64,000 nucleotides of DNA, from assembly GCF_026810505.1 (NCBI RefSeq), contig NZ_CP101750.1, forward strand, positions 6,388,501-6,452,500. The letters run 5' to 3'. Positions 37,107-44,941 of this stretch are shown here, in pieces. The translations under genes and the position numbers were made by a program. A model generated the notes under the pieces. The model had not been told where the DNA came from, searched no databases, and saw nothing but the letters and a program-made list of their open reading frames with translations. Each line of letters opens with the position of its first letter. Within the stretch, counting starts at the first letter, position 1. This DNA comes from Streptomyces sp. Je 1-369. Its GTDB lineage: Bacteria; Actinomycetota; Actinomycetes; Streptomycetales; Streptomycetaceae.

Positions 37107-38605
37107 GCTTCGGACCACCTCCCTCCGTGTTCACCCAGTCGACGGTGGCAGCGGACCGCGCACGGAGACAACGCCGCCGACGCAGGGCGCTCGGGGCCGG
37201 TGTCGTGGTGCTGGTGCTCGCGCTGTGCACGGGCGGCTGGCTCCTGTGGCTGGGCCCGGACGACGCGGCCGACACGGCGCACCAGGACGGCAAGCCCTCC
37301 GTGGGCACCGCCTCCCAGGGGCGACTCGACATCAGAGAGACGGTGGAGAAGCGCCCGGAGAGCACCACCGGGCAGATGGCCTTCCGCTTCGCCGTCGACG
37401 ACATGAGCCCGGGGGAGGAGTACGAGATGCCGGGCACCTGGGCGACGGACAAGGTGCTGGCCAAGGGCATCAACAGAACGCTCGTGGGCTTCGAGGTCGG
37501 CAAGGACGTGACCACGGACGACGAGATCTGGCGCATCCCGCTGTCCGGCCCCATCTGCGGCGTGACGCGACACGTGACCGTGGAAGGCCGCACCGCGGTG
37601 CTCCACCGGGCCCAGAAGAACCCGGAGTCCCTCTGCAACCAGGTGGCGTTCGTCGACATCGACTCCGGCAAGAAGCTCTGGGACAAGGAGTTCCCCACGT
37701 CGGAGTCCGTCTTCGGGCAGGACGCGACGAGCGTGACGATGACGCGAGGCACGGTCGCCGTCGCATGGGGCGACGGTGCGACGGCGTACGACATGGACCG
37801 AGGGACCCGGCTCTGGCGGAACAAGAAGAGTGACGGTTGCACGTACCAGGGGCTGGCGGGCGGACGGGCTCTGCTGACGCTGCTGGCTTGCTCGCGGGGC
37901 AAGGAAGACATCACGTACCGAGTCCGGAACCTCGCACCGCGCACCGGCACCACCCGATGGACACATCAGGCCGCGGGCGGCGTCAAGGACGTCAAGGTGC
38001 TGTCCACCGACCCGCCGGTCATCGCCGTCGGCGCGGGCGACCTTGACCTGACGCACCTGTTCCCCCTCGACGACAGGGGGAAACGGCGGGCCACCATCGG
38101 ACTGGACGGCGGCCGCTACGAGGTCCGCTGCCGGGAACGTCACGACTACCCCGCCATCGACGACTGCCCCTCGACGGTGGTCAGTGACGACCAGGTGTTC
38201 CTCACGAGCCGCGAGGCCGAAGGAGCCAACTGGATGACGTCGTTCGACCTGTCGACGGGAAAGGCGGTCAGGAAGTTCGACGCCGGCCGCAACCAGCTCT
38301 TGTACCCCCTACGGATGAGCGGCGGCCAGGTTCTCGCGTTCCGGGAGAGCAGCGACCACATCACCCCCTTGGGAGTGGTGAGCCTGAATCCACGAACAGG
38401 GAAAGAGACTCCCTACTTCTCCTTCGGACTCCCACCCGAGGCCTGGACGCTCACTTCTCTGGAACTGTCGGACGTAGTCGTCCAGAATGGGCGAATTTTC
38501 TTCGGCGACTTCCGTGCCGAAGGACCGGTCGACAACGCCAAGGACACTCCAAAAGTGTCATGGCTTGTTCTGGGCATCGAAGGCGCAAGGAAGGCACCCA
38601 ACTGA
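37103..38605 (+). CDS. Membrane-anchored PQQ-like beta-propeller protein in the type VII locus
   Basis: A 500-residue protein: a short basic N-terminus (RARRQRRRRRALGAG), one membrane helix (VVVLVLALCTGGWLLWLG, about residues 34-52), then an extracytoplasmic domain with repeated strands typical of PQQ/BamB-like propellers (VDIDSGKKLWDKEF, YDMDRGTRLWRNKK, LAPRTGTTRWTHQA, FDLSTGKAVRKF, LNPRTGKETPYF). Five or more blades are visible. It is translated with mycP (GTGA overlap). Role unknown; a protein-protein interaction surface on the outer side of the secretion complex is inference. Confidence 0.82.
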   Translation: MSFGPPPSVFTQSTVAADRARRQRRRRRALGAGVVVLVLALCTGGWLLWLGPDDAADTAHQDGKPSVGTASQGRLDIRETVEKRPESTTGQMAFRFAVDDMSPGEEYEMPGTWATDKVLAKGINRTLVGFEVGKDVTTDDEIWRIPLSGPICGVTRHVTVEGRTAVLHRAQKNPESLCNQVAFVDIDSGKKLWDKEFPTSESVFGQDATSVTMTRGTVAVAWGDGATAYDMDRGTRLWRNKKSDGCTYQGLAGGRALLTLLACSRGKEDITYRVRNLAPRTGTTRWTHQAAGGVKDVKVLSTDPPVIAVGAGDLDLTHLFPLDDRGKRRATIGLDGGRYEVRCRERHDYPAIDDCPSTVVSDDQVFLTSREAEGANWMTSFDLSTGKAVRKFDAGRNQLLYPLRMSGGQVLAFRESSDHITPLGVVSLNPRTGKETPYFSFGLPPEAWTLTSLELSDVVVQNGRIFFGDFRAEGPVDNAKDTPKVSWLVLGIEGARKAPN

Positions 38606-38823
38606 CAGACCACACAGCCCAGTTGCGGTACGGGAATGACTAGAGTGGTGTACGGCATCACGAGTTGATGCCGCACGGGGGCGGCGCGGCGTCGCGGATC
38701 GCGTGTGTCGTCACACGCGAGACCTGACGCGACCCTTGCCCGCCAGAGCCGGGGGAGCCCTGGCACGGAGTCGAAACGAACAGCGGGTACGACCGCTGTC
38801 GGTGAATGAGGAGGGCAAGAGCG
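38606..38823 (+). promoter_or_regulatory. Structured leader upstream of the WXG100 pair
   Basis: Two hairpins lie in the 218-bp gap: cggcatca/tgatgccg (38653-38673, 5-nt loop) and a longer one in which cgcgtgtg/cacacgcg (38700-38719, loop tcgt) sits within an outer gcgtc/gacgc stem (38689-38730). A gaggag precedes the first start at 10 nt. No clear -35/-10 pair. Confidence 0.55.
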
Positions 38824-39156
38824 ATGAGCGTTGATTACAGCAATGACGATCTGACCAAACTGGCGGACAGGATCCGCAACTTCCACATGGATGTGAGCAA
38901 GCGCGTCACCTCGCTGAACACGGTCGTGGACATGATCCAGGCCGGCTGGAAGGGCGCAGCGGGCAAGGAGTTCGACACGCTTCAGCGCGGTGTGAACCAG
39001 CACCTCAAGAAGCTGCAGGACAACCTCGTCGACCTCGAAGACGTCATGCGGATGAGCGTCAAGGGCTTCGACAGCCACGAGCAGGAGCGGATCGCCCAGA
39101 TCCGCAAGGTGGACAACTCGTACGAGGTGCCCAGCCGGATCGTCGACCACGCCTGA
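38824..39156 (+). CDS. WXG100-family secreted protein (first of pair)
   Basis: A 110-residue helical hairpin protein with the WXG motif in the turn (G-W42-K-G44). N-terminal residues MSVDYSNDDLTKLADRIRNF and the helix after the turn (LQRGVNQHLKKLQDNLVDLEDV) match the EsxA/EsxB class, which form dimers exported by the ESX machinery. It lacks the C-terminal YxxxD/E signal, so it probably relies on its partner. ATG 38824 has gaggag 10 nt upstream. Confidence 0.93.
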   Translation: MSVDYSNDDLTKLADRIRNFHMDVSKRVTSLNTVVDMIQAGWKGAAGKEFDTLQRGVNQHLKKLQDNLVDLEDVMRMSVKGFDSHEQERIAQIRKVDNSYEVPSRIVDHA

Positions 39157-39189
39157 GACGCTGCGACCGAAAGTCAGGGAGTTACCCAG

Positions 39190-39498
39190 ATGGCAGAGAA
39201 CTTCGACCGCACAGCGGTCAATTACGACACCGTCACGACGGCGGCCACCGATGTGCGCAACACCGGCAGGAGCATCGACGAGGGACTCGAGAGCCTCATG
39301 CGCGAGGTGGCGCGAGTGGCCGAGACCTGGGACGGCGAGGCCAGGACCGCGTACCACGAGATCCAGCGGCAGAGCGAGACCGAGATGAACGCGATGGTGC
39401 ACAAGCTCCAGCGCATCGCCCGCCTCCTGGACGAGTCCGTCGTCGGCTACAGCGACACGGACAAGGGGAACGCGGCACGCTTCCGCATGCTGAGCTGA
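39190..39498 (+). CDS. WXG100-family secreted protein (second of pair)
   Basis: A 102-residue WXG100 protein with W47-D-G49 at the turn and a C-terminal export signal of the YxxxD type (Y87-S-D-T-D91). It is 33 bp downstream of the other WXG100 gene and presumably forms a heterodimer with it, supplying the signal recognised by EccC. A strong terminator follows. Confidence 0.94.
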   Translation: MAENFDRTAVNYDTVTTAATDVRNTGRSIDEGLESLMREVARVAETWDGEARTAYHEIQRQSETEMNAMVHKLQRIARLLDESVVGYSDTDKGNAARFRMLS

Positions 39499-39520
39499 CC
39501 CGGCTCGGCACGTGTCGGAC

Positions 39521-39563
39521 GTGTGGGGGCCGGGGGCGTACGAATCGCCCCCGGCCCCCACAC
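39521..39563. terminator. Strong bidirectional terminator after the WXG100 pair
   Basis: A perfect 18-bp stem (39521-39538 with 39546-39563), with a 7-nt loop tacgaat, between convergent genes. Confidence 0.92.
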
Positions 39564-39593
39564 TCACGTCTTACCATCACTCGCCCACGGACC

Positions 39594-39908
39594 TCACCCG
39601 ACGGCACCGGCCCCGTCCGCCGGCAGACCACCGTTCCGCGACGTCGGCTCCAGGTCGAACTCCCCGTCCCGCGCCCCGAGCACGAAGGCCCGCCACTCGG
39701 CCGCGGTGTACCGCAGCACGGTTCCGGGATCGAGCGACGACCGCATGGCAACGGCCCCCTCGGGCAGATAAGCGATCTCGACGCGCTCCTCGGCCTCCTC
39801 CGTGCCGGGCGCGCTGTGCCACTCGATGCCGGAGATATCCAGGGCGTAGAGCTCGTCCTTCTCCCGCTCCTTACGCGCCTTGACGTCCTCGTCCTGCCCC
39901 TCGCCCAT
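39594..39908 (-). CDS. DUF397 domain protein
   Basis: A 104-residue small protein with an acidic/basic coiled N-terminus and the DUF397 core: GIEWHSAPGT, VEIAYLPEGAVAMRSS, and TAAEWRAFVLGARDGEFD. DUF397 proteins in Streptomyces normally accompany a helix-turn-helix regulator; none is adjacent here, so this is an orphan copy. A damaged second copy of its 3' end is 0.6 kb to the right. Confidence 0.85.
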   Translation of the reverse strand: MGEGQDEDVKARKEREKDELYALDISGIEWHSAPGTEEAEERVEIAYLPEGAVAMRSSLDPGTVLRYTAAEWRAFVLGARDGEFDLEPTSRNGGLPADGAGAVG

Positions 39909-40094
39909 GACGAACCGGCCCCTTCCCGACGTACGAAACCACTGGTGACTCAGCCTACTTGGAGGGGAGATGGGCGGGGGTGCAAGTCACTGGTTCGGCA
40001 ACGACGCCCCGACGAACCTGCGAGCATGCCTCGCGTGGAGGCTCAGCTTCCGTGAACGGCATCCCATGCGGTCGGGTGACTACCACCTGGTTCC

Positions 40095-40229
40095 TCACCA
40101 CACCACATCGCCGGCCGCAGAAGCCCCATCGTTTTCCAGTGTCGCTACCAACGCGCGAGTCCGTATACATACGTAAGCCTTCCCCTTTGACTTCCGGTAG
40201 TCATCTAGGGCGTCCTGAGTGGCTTGCAT
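40095..40229 (-). pseudogene. Short ORF, possible gene fragment
   Basis: A 44-codon ORF from the ATG at 40229 (MQATQDALDDYRKSKGKAY...VATLENDG) with non-GC-biased codons and a plausible helical composition; the open frame continues upstream without a start into a decayed region. It may be the C-terminal fragment of a lost gene. I do not recognise it. Confidence 0.25.
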
Positions 40230-40273
40230 CGCAGAATTCTTGTGACCCTCAAAATGTCCGTCAGGCAGTCGTC

Positions 40274-40360
40274 GCCGGCCCTGTGCGCTGACAGCCCACC
40301 GTTCCGCGTCGTCGGCTCCAGGTCGAACTCTCCGTCCCGCGCCCGAGGACGGAAGCCCGC
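40274..40360 (-). pseudogene. Decayed duplicate of the DUF397 gene 3' end
   Basis: This 87-bp segment repeats 39606-39692 with several substitutions and a 1-bp deletion. Translated, it gives RDGEFDLEPTTRNGGLSA, matching RDGEFDLEPTSRNGGLPA of the intact gene, but the deletion separates it from the preceding FVLG. It is in the same orientation as the intact copy. Confidence 0.82.
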
Positions 40361-40426
40361 TCGAATGGAGCAAATCACCCTATTGAGAAGACATGCGACC
40401 GGCACGGAAGCTAGGCCGGGAGGTCA

Positions 40427-40972
40427 TTATCTTCCGCACTCGAACCGGTTCACCGTCTCCTTCATGTATGCGGCCATGAAACTTTTAATGTGCGCCCGCA
40501 TTTCGGAACCATGCTTTGGTGTTTCTGGGAGCTGCATGGTGAGAGTGAAGTAGTTCTTGCTGGATTTTTTGCAAGAGGCAGTTGCGATGGCTCCGTTATT
40601 TCCTACCACGGTCTCATACCCGGCCCTTGTCCGACGCGGGTCTGCCAGCCTGCTAATGGATTCTTCGGATGAGGCATAGTGCATGATATCGACTGAGTCC
40701 GACGACCAAGCGAATCTGAAACTCATGACAGGTTCGTCGTCGCTCAAGAGGTCACATGGAGCGGTACGGGTACCTGCATCGTCGAGACGGCTGTACTCGC
40801 TGAAGTCATCAGTTCTTTTTAGCAGCGGTTCCGTGTACCTCGTGTCAATCTTTGTTCCACAGATCTTTTGAGGGATTTTCGCGTCGGAATTGGCATCGCA
40901 CGAGGCCAAGCACATGGTGGTAAGCGCGACCAGAGGGATAAGGGAGAGCGCTGCGCTGCGTTGCGGGTTCAC
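40427..40972 (-). CDS. Putative lipoprotein, islet cassette gene 3
   Basis: A 181-residue protein with a signal peptide (LIPLVALTTMCLASC) whose lipobox places the acceptor at C25. The mature part has four further Cys (ICGTK, PCDLL, SCKKS, FECGR), consistent with disulphides outside the membrane, and no domain I recognise. The GTG starts 5 bp after the stop of the large cassette gene. It is the last gene of a three-gene unit. An immunity or receptor role for the upstream protein is speculative. Codon use is visibly less GC-biased than in flanking genes. Confidence 0.75.
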   Translation of the reverse strand: MNPQRSAALSLIPLVALTTMCLASCDANSDAKIPQKICGTKIDTRYTEPLLKRTDDFSEYSRLDDAGTRTAPCDLLSDDEPVMSFRFAWSSDSVDIMHYASSEESISRLADPRRTRAGYETVVGNNGAIATASCKKSSKNYFTLTMQLPETPKHGSEMRAHIKSFMAAYMKETVNRFECGR

Positions 40973-40977
40973 TATTT

Positions 40978-43083
40978 CTACTTTCCTGATACGTCGGCAG
41001 CTGTGTCAACGCCAGCGGTACTCGCCCGGTCGATCGCGTCTTGCGCTCCGTATTCGCTGCCTCCGTGCATCTTCCTCCATTGCGCCGCAAGTGCCATTAG
41101 TTGCTCATTTCGCACCTTGTACACATCGCGGTTGGTGTCAGCTTCCTTGTCGTCCAGACGATCCTGCTCATCCTTTTGCCATTTGCCGGCCACATAGTCA
41201 AATGCTTGTTGCGCGTCCTCGCTTCCTACCGGCAAGTAGCTGATGCCCTTATCGATAATCCATTTGCCCTTGACCTCTGCCGTTTCCGGGGGTGGTTCAG
41301 CCTGAGACCGCGCTTCTTCCAGGAAGCCAACCGTTCGACCGGCCCTGGTCAGAGAATCCTCTGGTTTCTCACCCTTTTCCGGCTTCTCGGCGTAGATGTC
41401 TGTCACCATTGCCTTGTTTATGCCGTGGTTCAGTTCGCCATAGGCGTCATCACTCTTGGAGACCTGCTTAAGTACCTCAAAGAGTTCGTGTTGCGGAATG
41501 GGTGATGTCTTCACTGCTACTGAGCTCGTGGCTGCGTGCACAGTGTCCCCATGGTTAACCAGGATCTTGGCCATCGGCTCGCGCAAGGATGATGGGAAGT
41601 CGTCACCGCTCTCGGACAGGTAAGTGATGGATGACTTGAATACTTTTCTGTTTTCGTCCGTATGCTCGACGAACTTGCCGTCTTCGTCACTCGACGAGAT
41701 GCCAGTAGCTGCGGCCTGCAGTGCGGCACCGAAGCCGACCCGGTCATCAGCGTCTGGAGCGGGAGTGTACGTGGAGGCCTTGGCGCCCTCGTGCACTTCC
41801 TGGATAACGCTCCAATCGCGATGCTGGCCGTCACCCACTCCCATGAGGTATGGGAGATTCTTGTCGGAGTTCAAGAATGATGCGGCAGTTTGCGGATCGC
41901 GGCTCATCACTCCGAGGACCCCGTCCAGTGGATCATTTGCAAACCACCCGGAAGTCTTACCGTTGTATGGGCCCTTGAGATCCCAGATGTCGGGATTCTT
42001 CTTCTCGGCGCTTATGATGTCATTTCCGACATCCTCGAGGAATTTACGGGAGAACCCATTCGCCTTATCGCCGGTCCCTGCCTCCATGAGGGTGACCAAG
42101 GACTGGTAGCCGCGTACCTTATCAAGGCGGGCACCATGGAAGTCCGTTTCGTAGCGACTCACTCCCGCCTTCTTCAAGTCAGCGTGCCATTCCTTGTACC
42201 ATTTGCTATCGGTGTTCTGCGTCGCCCTGGCCAGCGTATCCGCCAGGCCCGATTCGAGAGCAGAGTAGTCACCGCTATGTTTTGGGTCTTTGACATGCCC
42301 GAGGTCATTCAGCCTGTTCGATAGGGTGATGGTTCCACCGGGCCCCAGGCTGTCAAGCAGAGTTCTACTGAATACGCCGTTGTCGCTATTCTCCTTGAAT
42401 GCCCGCTTGAGGGCCGCGATTTCGCGTGCGGACGGATCCTTCCCTTCATTAATGCGGGTAAGAATATCGGCCGCTTTCTCTGCCTCGTGCGCAGCCTCGT
42501 AGTCCCCAATCTTCTTTCTGGCTTGCGCATTGAAACCGTTGAGAGTTCCGTCGCCAAGGTCCGAATCAATGACGACGGCCTCAAGGGAGATCTTGACCCC
42601 GGCATCGGCTTCGTCGACCGCCTCCACCGCCTTGCGAATATGTTCACTCCAGGAGGCTTCCAGTTCTGGAAGTCCTGGATCGTTGCGAGCTGCCTTGGCC
42701 GCGCTGGCGCTCGCCCTCTTGTAGTCGAAGCGGCAAACCCCTTGATCGGATACGTCCATTCCCGCATCATGAGCTTCTTTGCGTGCCTTCTTGACCGCAG
42801 CCTTCAGCTCGGAAAACTGTGAATGCGCATCGCGTAGCAGTGAAGCCACCGCTTTCGCTTCTGTCTGCGCTGCTTGAATTTCCTTCAGTGTGATGTCGAA
42901 ACGTTCGTTCGCTGCATTGGCACTCAGCCCCCGCCAGTCTGGACCACCGAGGGAAATCCCATGGACATCCCTTTTGTACTGCCCCTCCAGCGTCTTGAAT
43001 GAGGCAGCCATGTCATCCCACTTCTTGGCTGCTGTTGTGAGGGTCGATAGGTCGGTAGTCATGACTTCGTGGTAGCTGGGCAC
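40978..43083 (-). CDS. Large WXG-like N-terminal protein (DUF6571-like), candidate type VII substrate, islet cassette gene 2
   Basis: A 701-residue protein. The first about 110 residues form a WXG-like helical hairpin (PDW50-R-G52LSANAANERFD, flanked by long heptad-rich helices), then a helical linker and a large C-terminal region of about 500 residues with no motif I can name (LTRINEGKDPSAREIAALKRA, FVEHTDENRKVFKSSITYLSE). It resembles, from memory, streptomycete proteins annotated DUF6571. The GTG at 43083 (MPSYHEVMTTDL) has aagga about 9 nt upstream; ATG 43062 is an alternative. No signal peptide, as expected for a WXG-type substrate. GC and codon bias are lower than in the neighbouring secretion genes. 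Confidence 0.75.
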   Translation of the reverse strand: MPSYHEVMTTDLSTLTTAAKKWDDMAASFKTLEGQYKRDVHGISLGGPDWRGLSANAANERFDITLKEIQAAQTEAKAVASLLRDAHSQFSELKAAVKKARKEAHDAGMDVSDQGVCRFDYKRASASAAKAARNDPGLPELEASWSEHIRKAVEAVDEADAGVKISLEAVVIDSDLGDGTLNGFNAQARKKIGDYEAAHEAEKAADILTRINEGKDPSAREIAALKRAFKENSDNGVFSRTLLDSLGPGGTITLSNRLNDLGHVKDPKHSGDYSALESGLADTLARATQNTDSKWYKEWHADLKKAGVSRYETDFHGARLDKVRGYQSLVTLMEAGTGDKANGFSRKFLEDVGNDIISAEKKNPDIWDLKGPYNGKTSGWFANDPLDGVLGVMSRDPQTAASFLNSDKNLPYLMGVGDGQHRDWSVIQEVHEGAKASTYTPAPDADDRVGFGAALQAAATGISSSDEDGKFVEHTDENRKVFKSSITYLSESGDDFPSSLREPMAKILVNHGDTVHAATSSVAVKTSPIPQHELFEVLKQVSKSDDAYGELNHGINKAMVTDIYAEKPEKGEKPEDSLTRAGRTVGFLEEARSQAEPPPETAEVKGKWIIDKGISYLPVGSEDAQQAFDYVAGKWQKDEQDRLDDKEADTNRDVYKVRNEQLMALAAQWRKMHGGSEYGAQDAIDRASTAGVDTAADVSGK

Positions 43084-43127
43084 AGCGTTCGTTCCTTCTC
43101 TTTGGCTATCCTTAAAGGTTCAGAACC

Positions 43128-43577
43128 TCAGGTGATCTTGCTGATGTCGGACTCTCGCAGGATCTGGGATCGGATGCCGAGTTCATTACTATTGAAACTG
43201 ATGGAAGTGTCTCGCAGTGCGGAGCTTTCGGCGGCGAGTCTCTTTTTCAGTGACTTCACCTGTGTGCTCCAGGCTTTTTGTGCTTTATGTAGGGCAGGTG
43301 AAGTCAACCAACCGTCACCGTCCTTCGGCTTGAATGCTTTCACGGCATTTGCTGTATCTTCGTCGGCCACATCACCAGCTTTTTGAGTGTCCCTGAGTAG
43401 ATGCTCATCAATGGCTCTGGCAGCCTTCTTCTTTTCGGCAGGACTTGATGCAAAATCCTCACCCCCCTGGCCGCCGGACCCGCCGCCGTTGTGTGGGGAC
43501 GCTGTGTTCAATTGCATGTCGGCGTGCAGGTCCGTGGCCCTGTTTCGAGCCTGGCCCCACTCTTCTTCGAACGACAT
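43128..43577 (-). CDS. Small helical type VII-associated protein, islet cassette gene 1
   Basis: A 149-residue, charged, helical protein (MSFEEEWGQARNRATDLHAD) with a Gly-rich disordered segment at about residues 31-40 and a second helical block (LHKAQKAWSTQVKSLKKRLAAES). No WXG motif, signal peptide or membrane helix. It precedes the large gene by 44 bp in the same orientation; comparable small genes usually precede large WXG-like ones in Streptomyces, so a chaperone or partner role is plausible inference. ATG 43577 has aggagcgaggg upstream. Confidence 0.72.
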   Translation of the reverse strand: MSFEEEWGQARNRATDLHADMQLNTASPHNGGGSGGQGGEDFASSPAEKKKAARAIDEHLLRDTQKAGDVADEDTANAVKAFKPKDGDGWLTSPALHKAQKAWSTQVKSLKKRLAAESSALRDTSISFNSNELGIRSQILRESDISKIT

Positions 43578-43640
43578 AGCCCTCGCTCCTGATATCTGTC
43601 TGTGGCACCGCGTGGGAGGGGAGTGCGATCCAGCCCTGGC

Positions 43641-44924
43641 TCACGCGGGCGGTCTGGTGTCCGAAGGGGCGCTGCGTGTGGAGCTACGCCGACGCGCCTG
43701 GTAGATCGCGAACACCGTGCCCAGGGTCACGGCGGCGCTGAGCCCCAAAACCGTCCAGAGCGTGTTGTCGTGTCCCTCGGAAGCTGCCGCCTTGGCGTCT
43801 GATTCATCCGCCTTCTTGCGACTTGCGCGGGTGCCGCTGCGGTCAGACGAGTGCGGAGCGGGGGATTTAGCTGCCGCTGCCAGGTCCGGCAGGGGGTACT
43901 CGTCGGCAGGACCAGGATCTCCAGGCTCCTTCAGCGCGATACGAGGTCGCACCGCCCCATACCCCACCGAGTCGTCCCGGCTCCAGCCGTCGTCGTTGCC
44001 CTGCATTGTGTTGATCATGACCCGCAGGACCTGGTTGTTCGTCCAGTCGGGGTGCTTGGACCAGATGAGGGCGGCGGAGGCGGAGGCGAGGGCCGTGCTG
44101 GCGCTGGTGCCGTGACCCTTGCAGAGTTCGGTGCCGCCGGCACACGCGTTCCAGATGTCGTCGCCAGGGGCGACCATGTCGACTTGCGGGCCCCATTGCG
44201 ACTCCTTGGTCCGTTCAACCTCTCGGTTGATCGCGCCAACCCCGACTACGCCGGGCGTTGCTGCGGGGTACTCCACCGCATTGCCCTTGTGAGCACTGTT
44301 GCCAACAGCTGCGAAGATCAACGTCCCCTTGTCGATCGCGTACTTGACGGCAGCGCTGAGTTCGGGCGTATTTACATTCGAGAGTCCGCGATGATTGGGA
44401 CTGCCCATGGAGATGTTGAGGATCTGGGCATCTGAGTCGACGGCGTAGCGGATCGCCTTGGACAAATCTCTTGAGTATGAGGAGAGTTGGTCGGGCTTGC
44501 CTGACTTTTCGTAGCTAGAGGGCATGCGGATGGGCAGAATCTTGGTGTCTGGCGCCAAGCCGTAGGAACCTGAAACCTTGCCACGAGCCCCCGTGCCCGC
44601 GATGAGCGCTGCGATGCCTGTGCCATGGCTGTCCCGGTCGGAGTGCTCGTCACCGGGGAGGTCCGAATAGTCCTTCCCGTCGAGAACCCGGCCCTGGAGG
44701 TCGGCGACCGTGTCATCGACTCCGGAGTCGATGACCGCGACGGTCATATTGCGCCCGGTGCTGATCTTCCACATCTCTTCGGCATGCATGGCGTCGAGGT
44801 GCCACTGCCGGGATCGCACAGTGTCGGCATGGGCTGGATCCGCAGTGACGCCCACCATGAGCAGGCCCAGGACTGCTGCCAGAGCAGTCCTGGAACGGAT
44901 GTCGCTCTTCCTGGTGAGGGGCAT
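43641..44924 (-). CDS. Second mycosin-type serine protease
   Basis: A 427-residue subtilisin with an N-terminal signal (TALAAVLGLLMVGVTADPAHA), triad D66 (VIDSGVDD), H100 (DSHGTGIA), S274 (GHGTSAST), oxyanion Asn in AVGNS, and a C-terminal membrane helix (LWTVLGLSAAVTLGTVFAIY) with a basic tail. Residues are intact, so it should be active. It is more GC-poor than the first mycosin and sits on the opposite side of the islet. ATG 44924 with aagga 7 nt upstream. A locus with two mycosins is common in streptomycetes; division of labour unknown. Confidence 0.92.
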   Translation of the reverse strand: MPLTRKSDIRSRTALAAVLGLLMVGVTADPAHADTVRSRQWHLDAMHAEEMWKISTGRNMTVAVIDSGVDDTVADLQGRVLDGKDYSDLPGDEHSDRDSHGTGIAALIAGTGARGKVSGSYGLAPDTKILPIRMPSSYEKSGKPDQLSSYSRDLSKAIRYAVDSDAQILNISMGSPNHRGLSNVNTPELSAAVKYAIDKGTLIFAAVGNSAHKGNAVEYPAATPGVVGVGAINREVERTKESQWGPQVDMVAPGDDIWNACAGGTELCKGHGTSASTALASASAALIWSKHPDWTNNQVLRVMINTMQGNDDGWSRDDSVGYGAVRPRIALKEPGDPGPADEYPLPDLAAAAKSPAPHSSDRSGTRASRKKADESDAKAAASEGHDNTLWTVLGLSAAVTLGTVFAIYQARRRSSTRSAPSDTRPPA

Positions 44925-44941
44925 CTGTAGTCCTTGTCAGG

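Larger units (their letters stand above)
39909..40426. other. Gene-poor boundary region between DUF397 and the islet
   Basis: About 520 bp where the GC content begins to drop. It contains a DUF397 3'-end fragment and a short possible ORF (separate entries), and otherwise nothing supported. Confidence 0.6.

Noticed and set aside
40095-40373. Longer continuous gene joining the short ORF to the DUF397 fragment
   Set aside because: The joined frame reads out of register with the DUF397 coding sequence and has no ribosome binding site.
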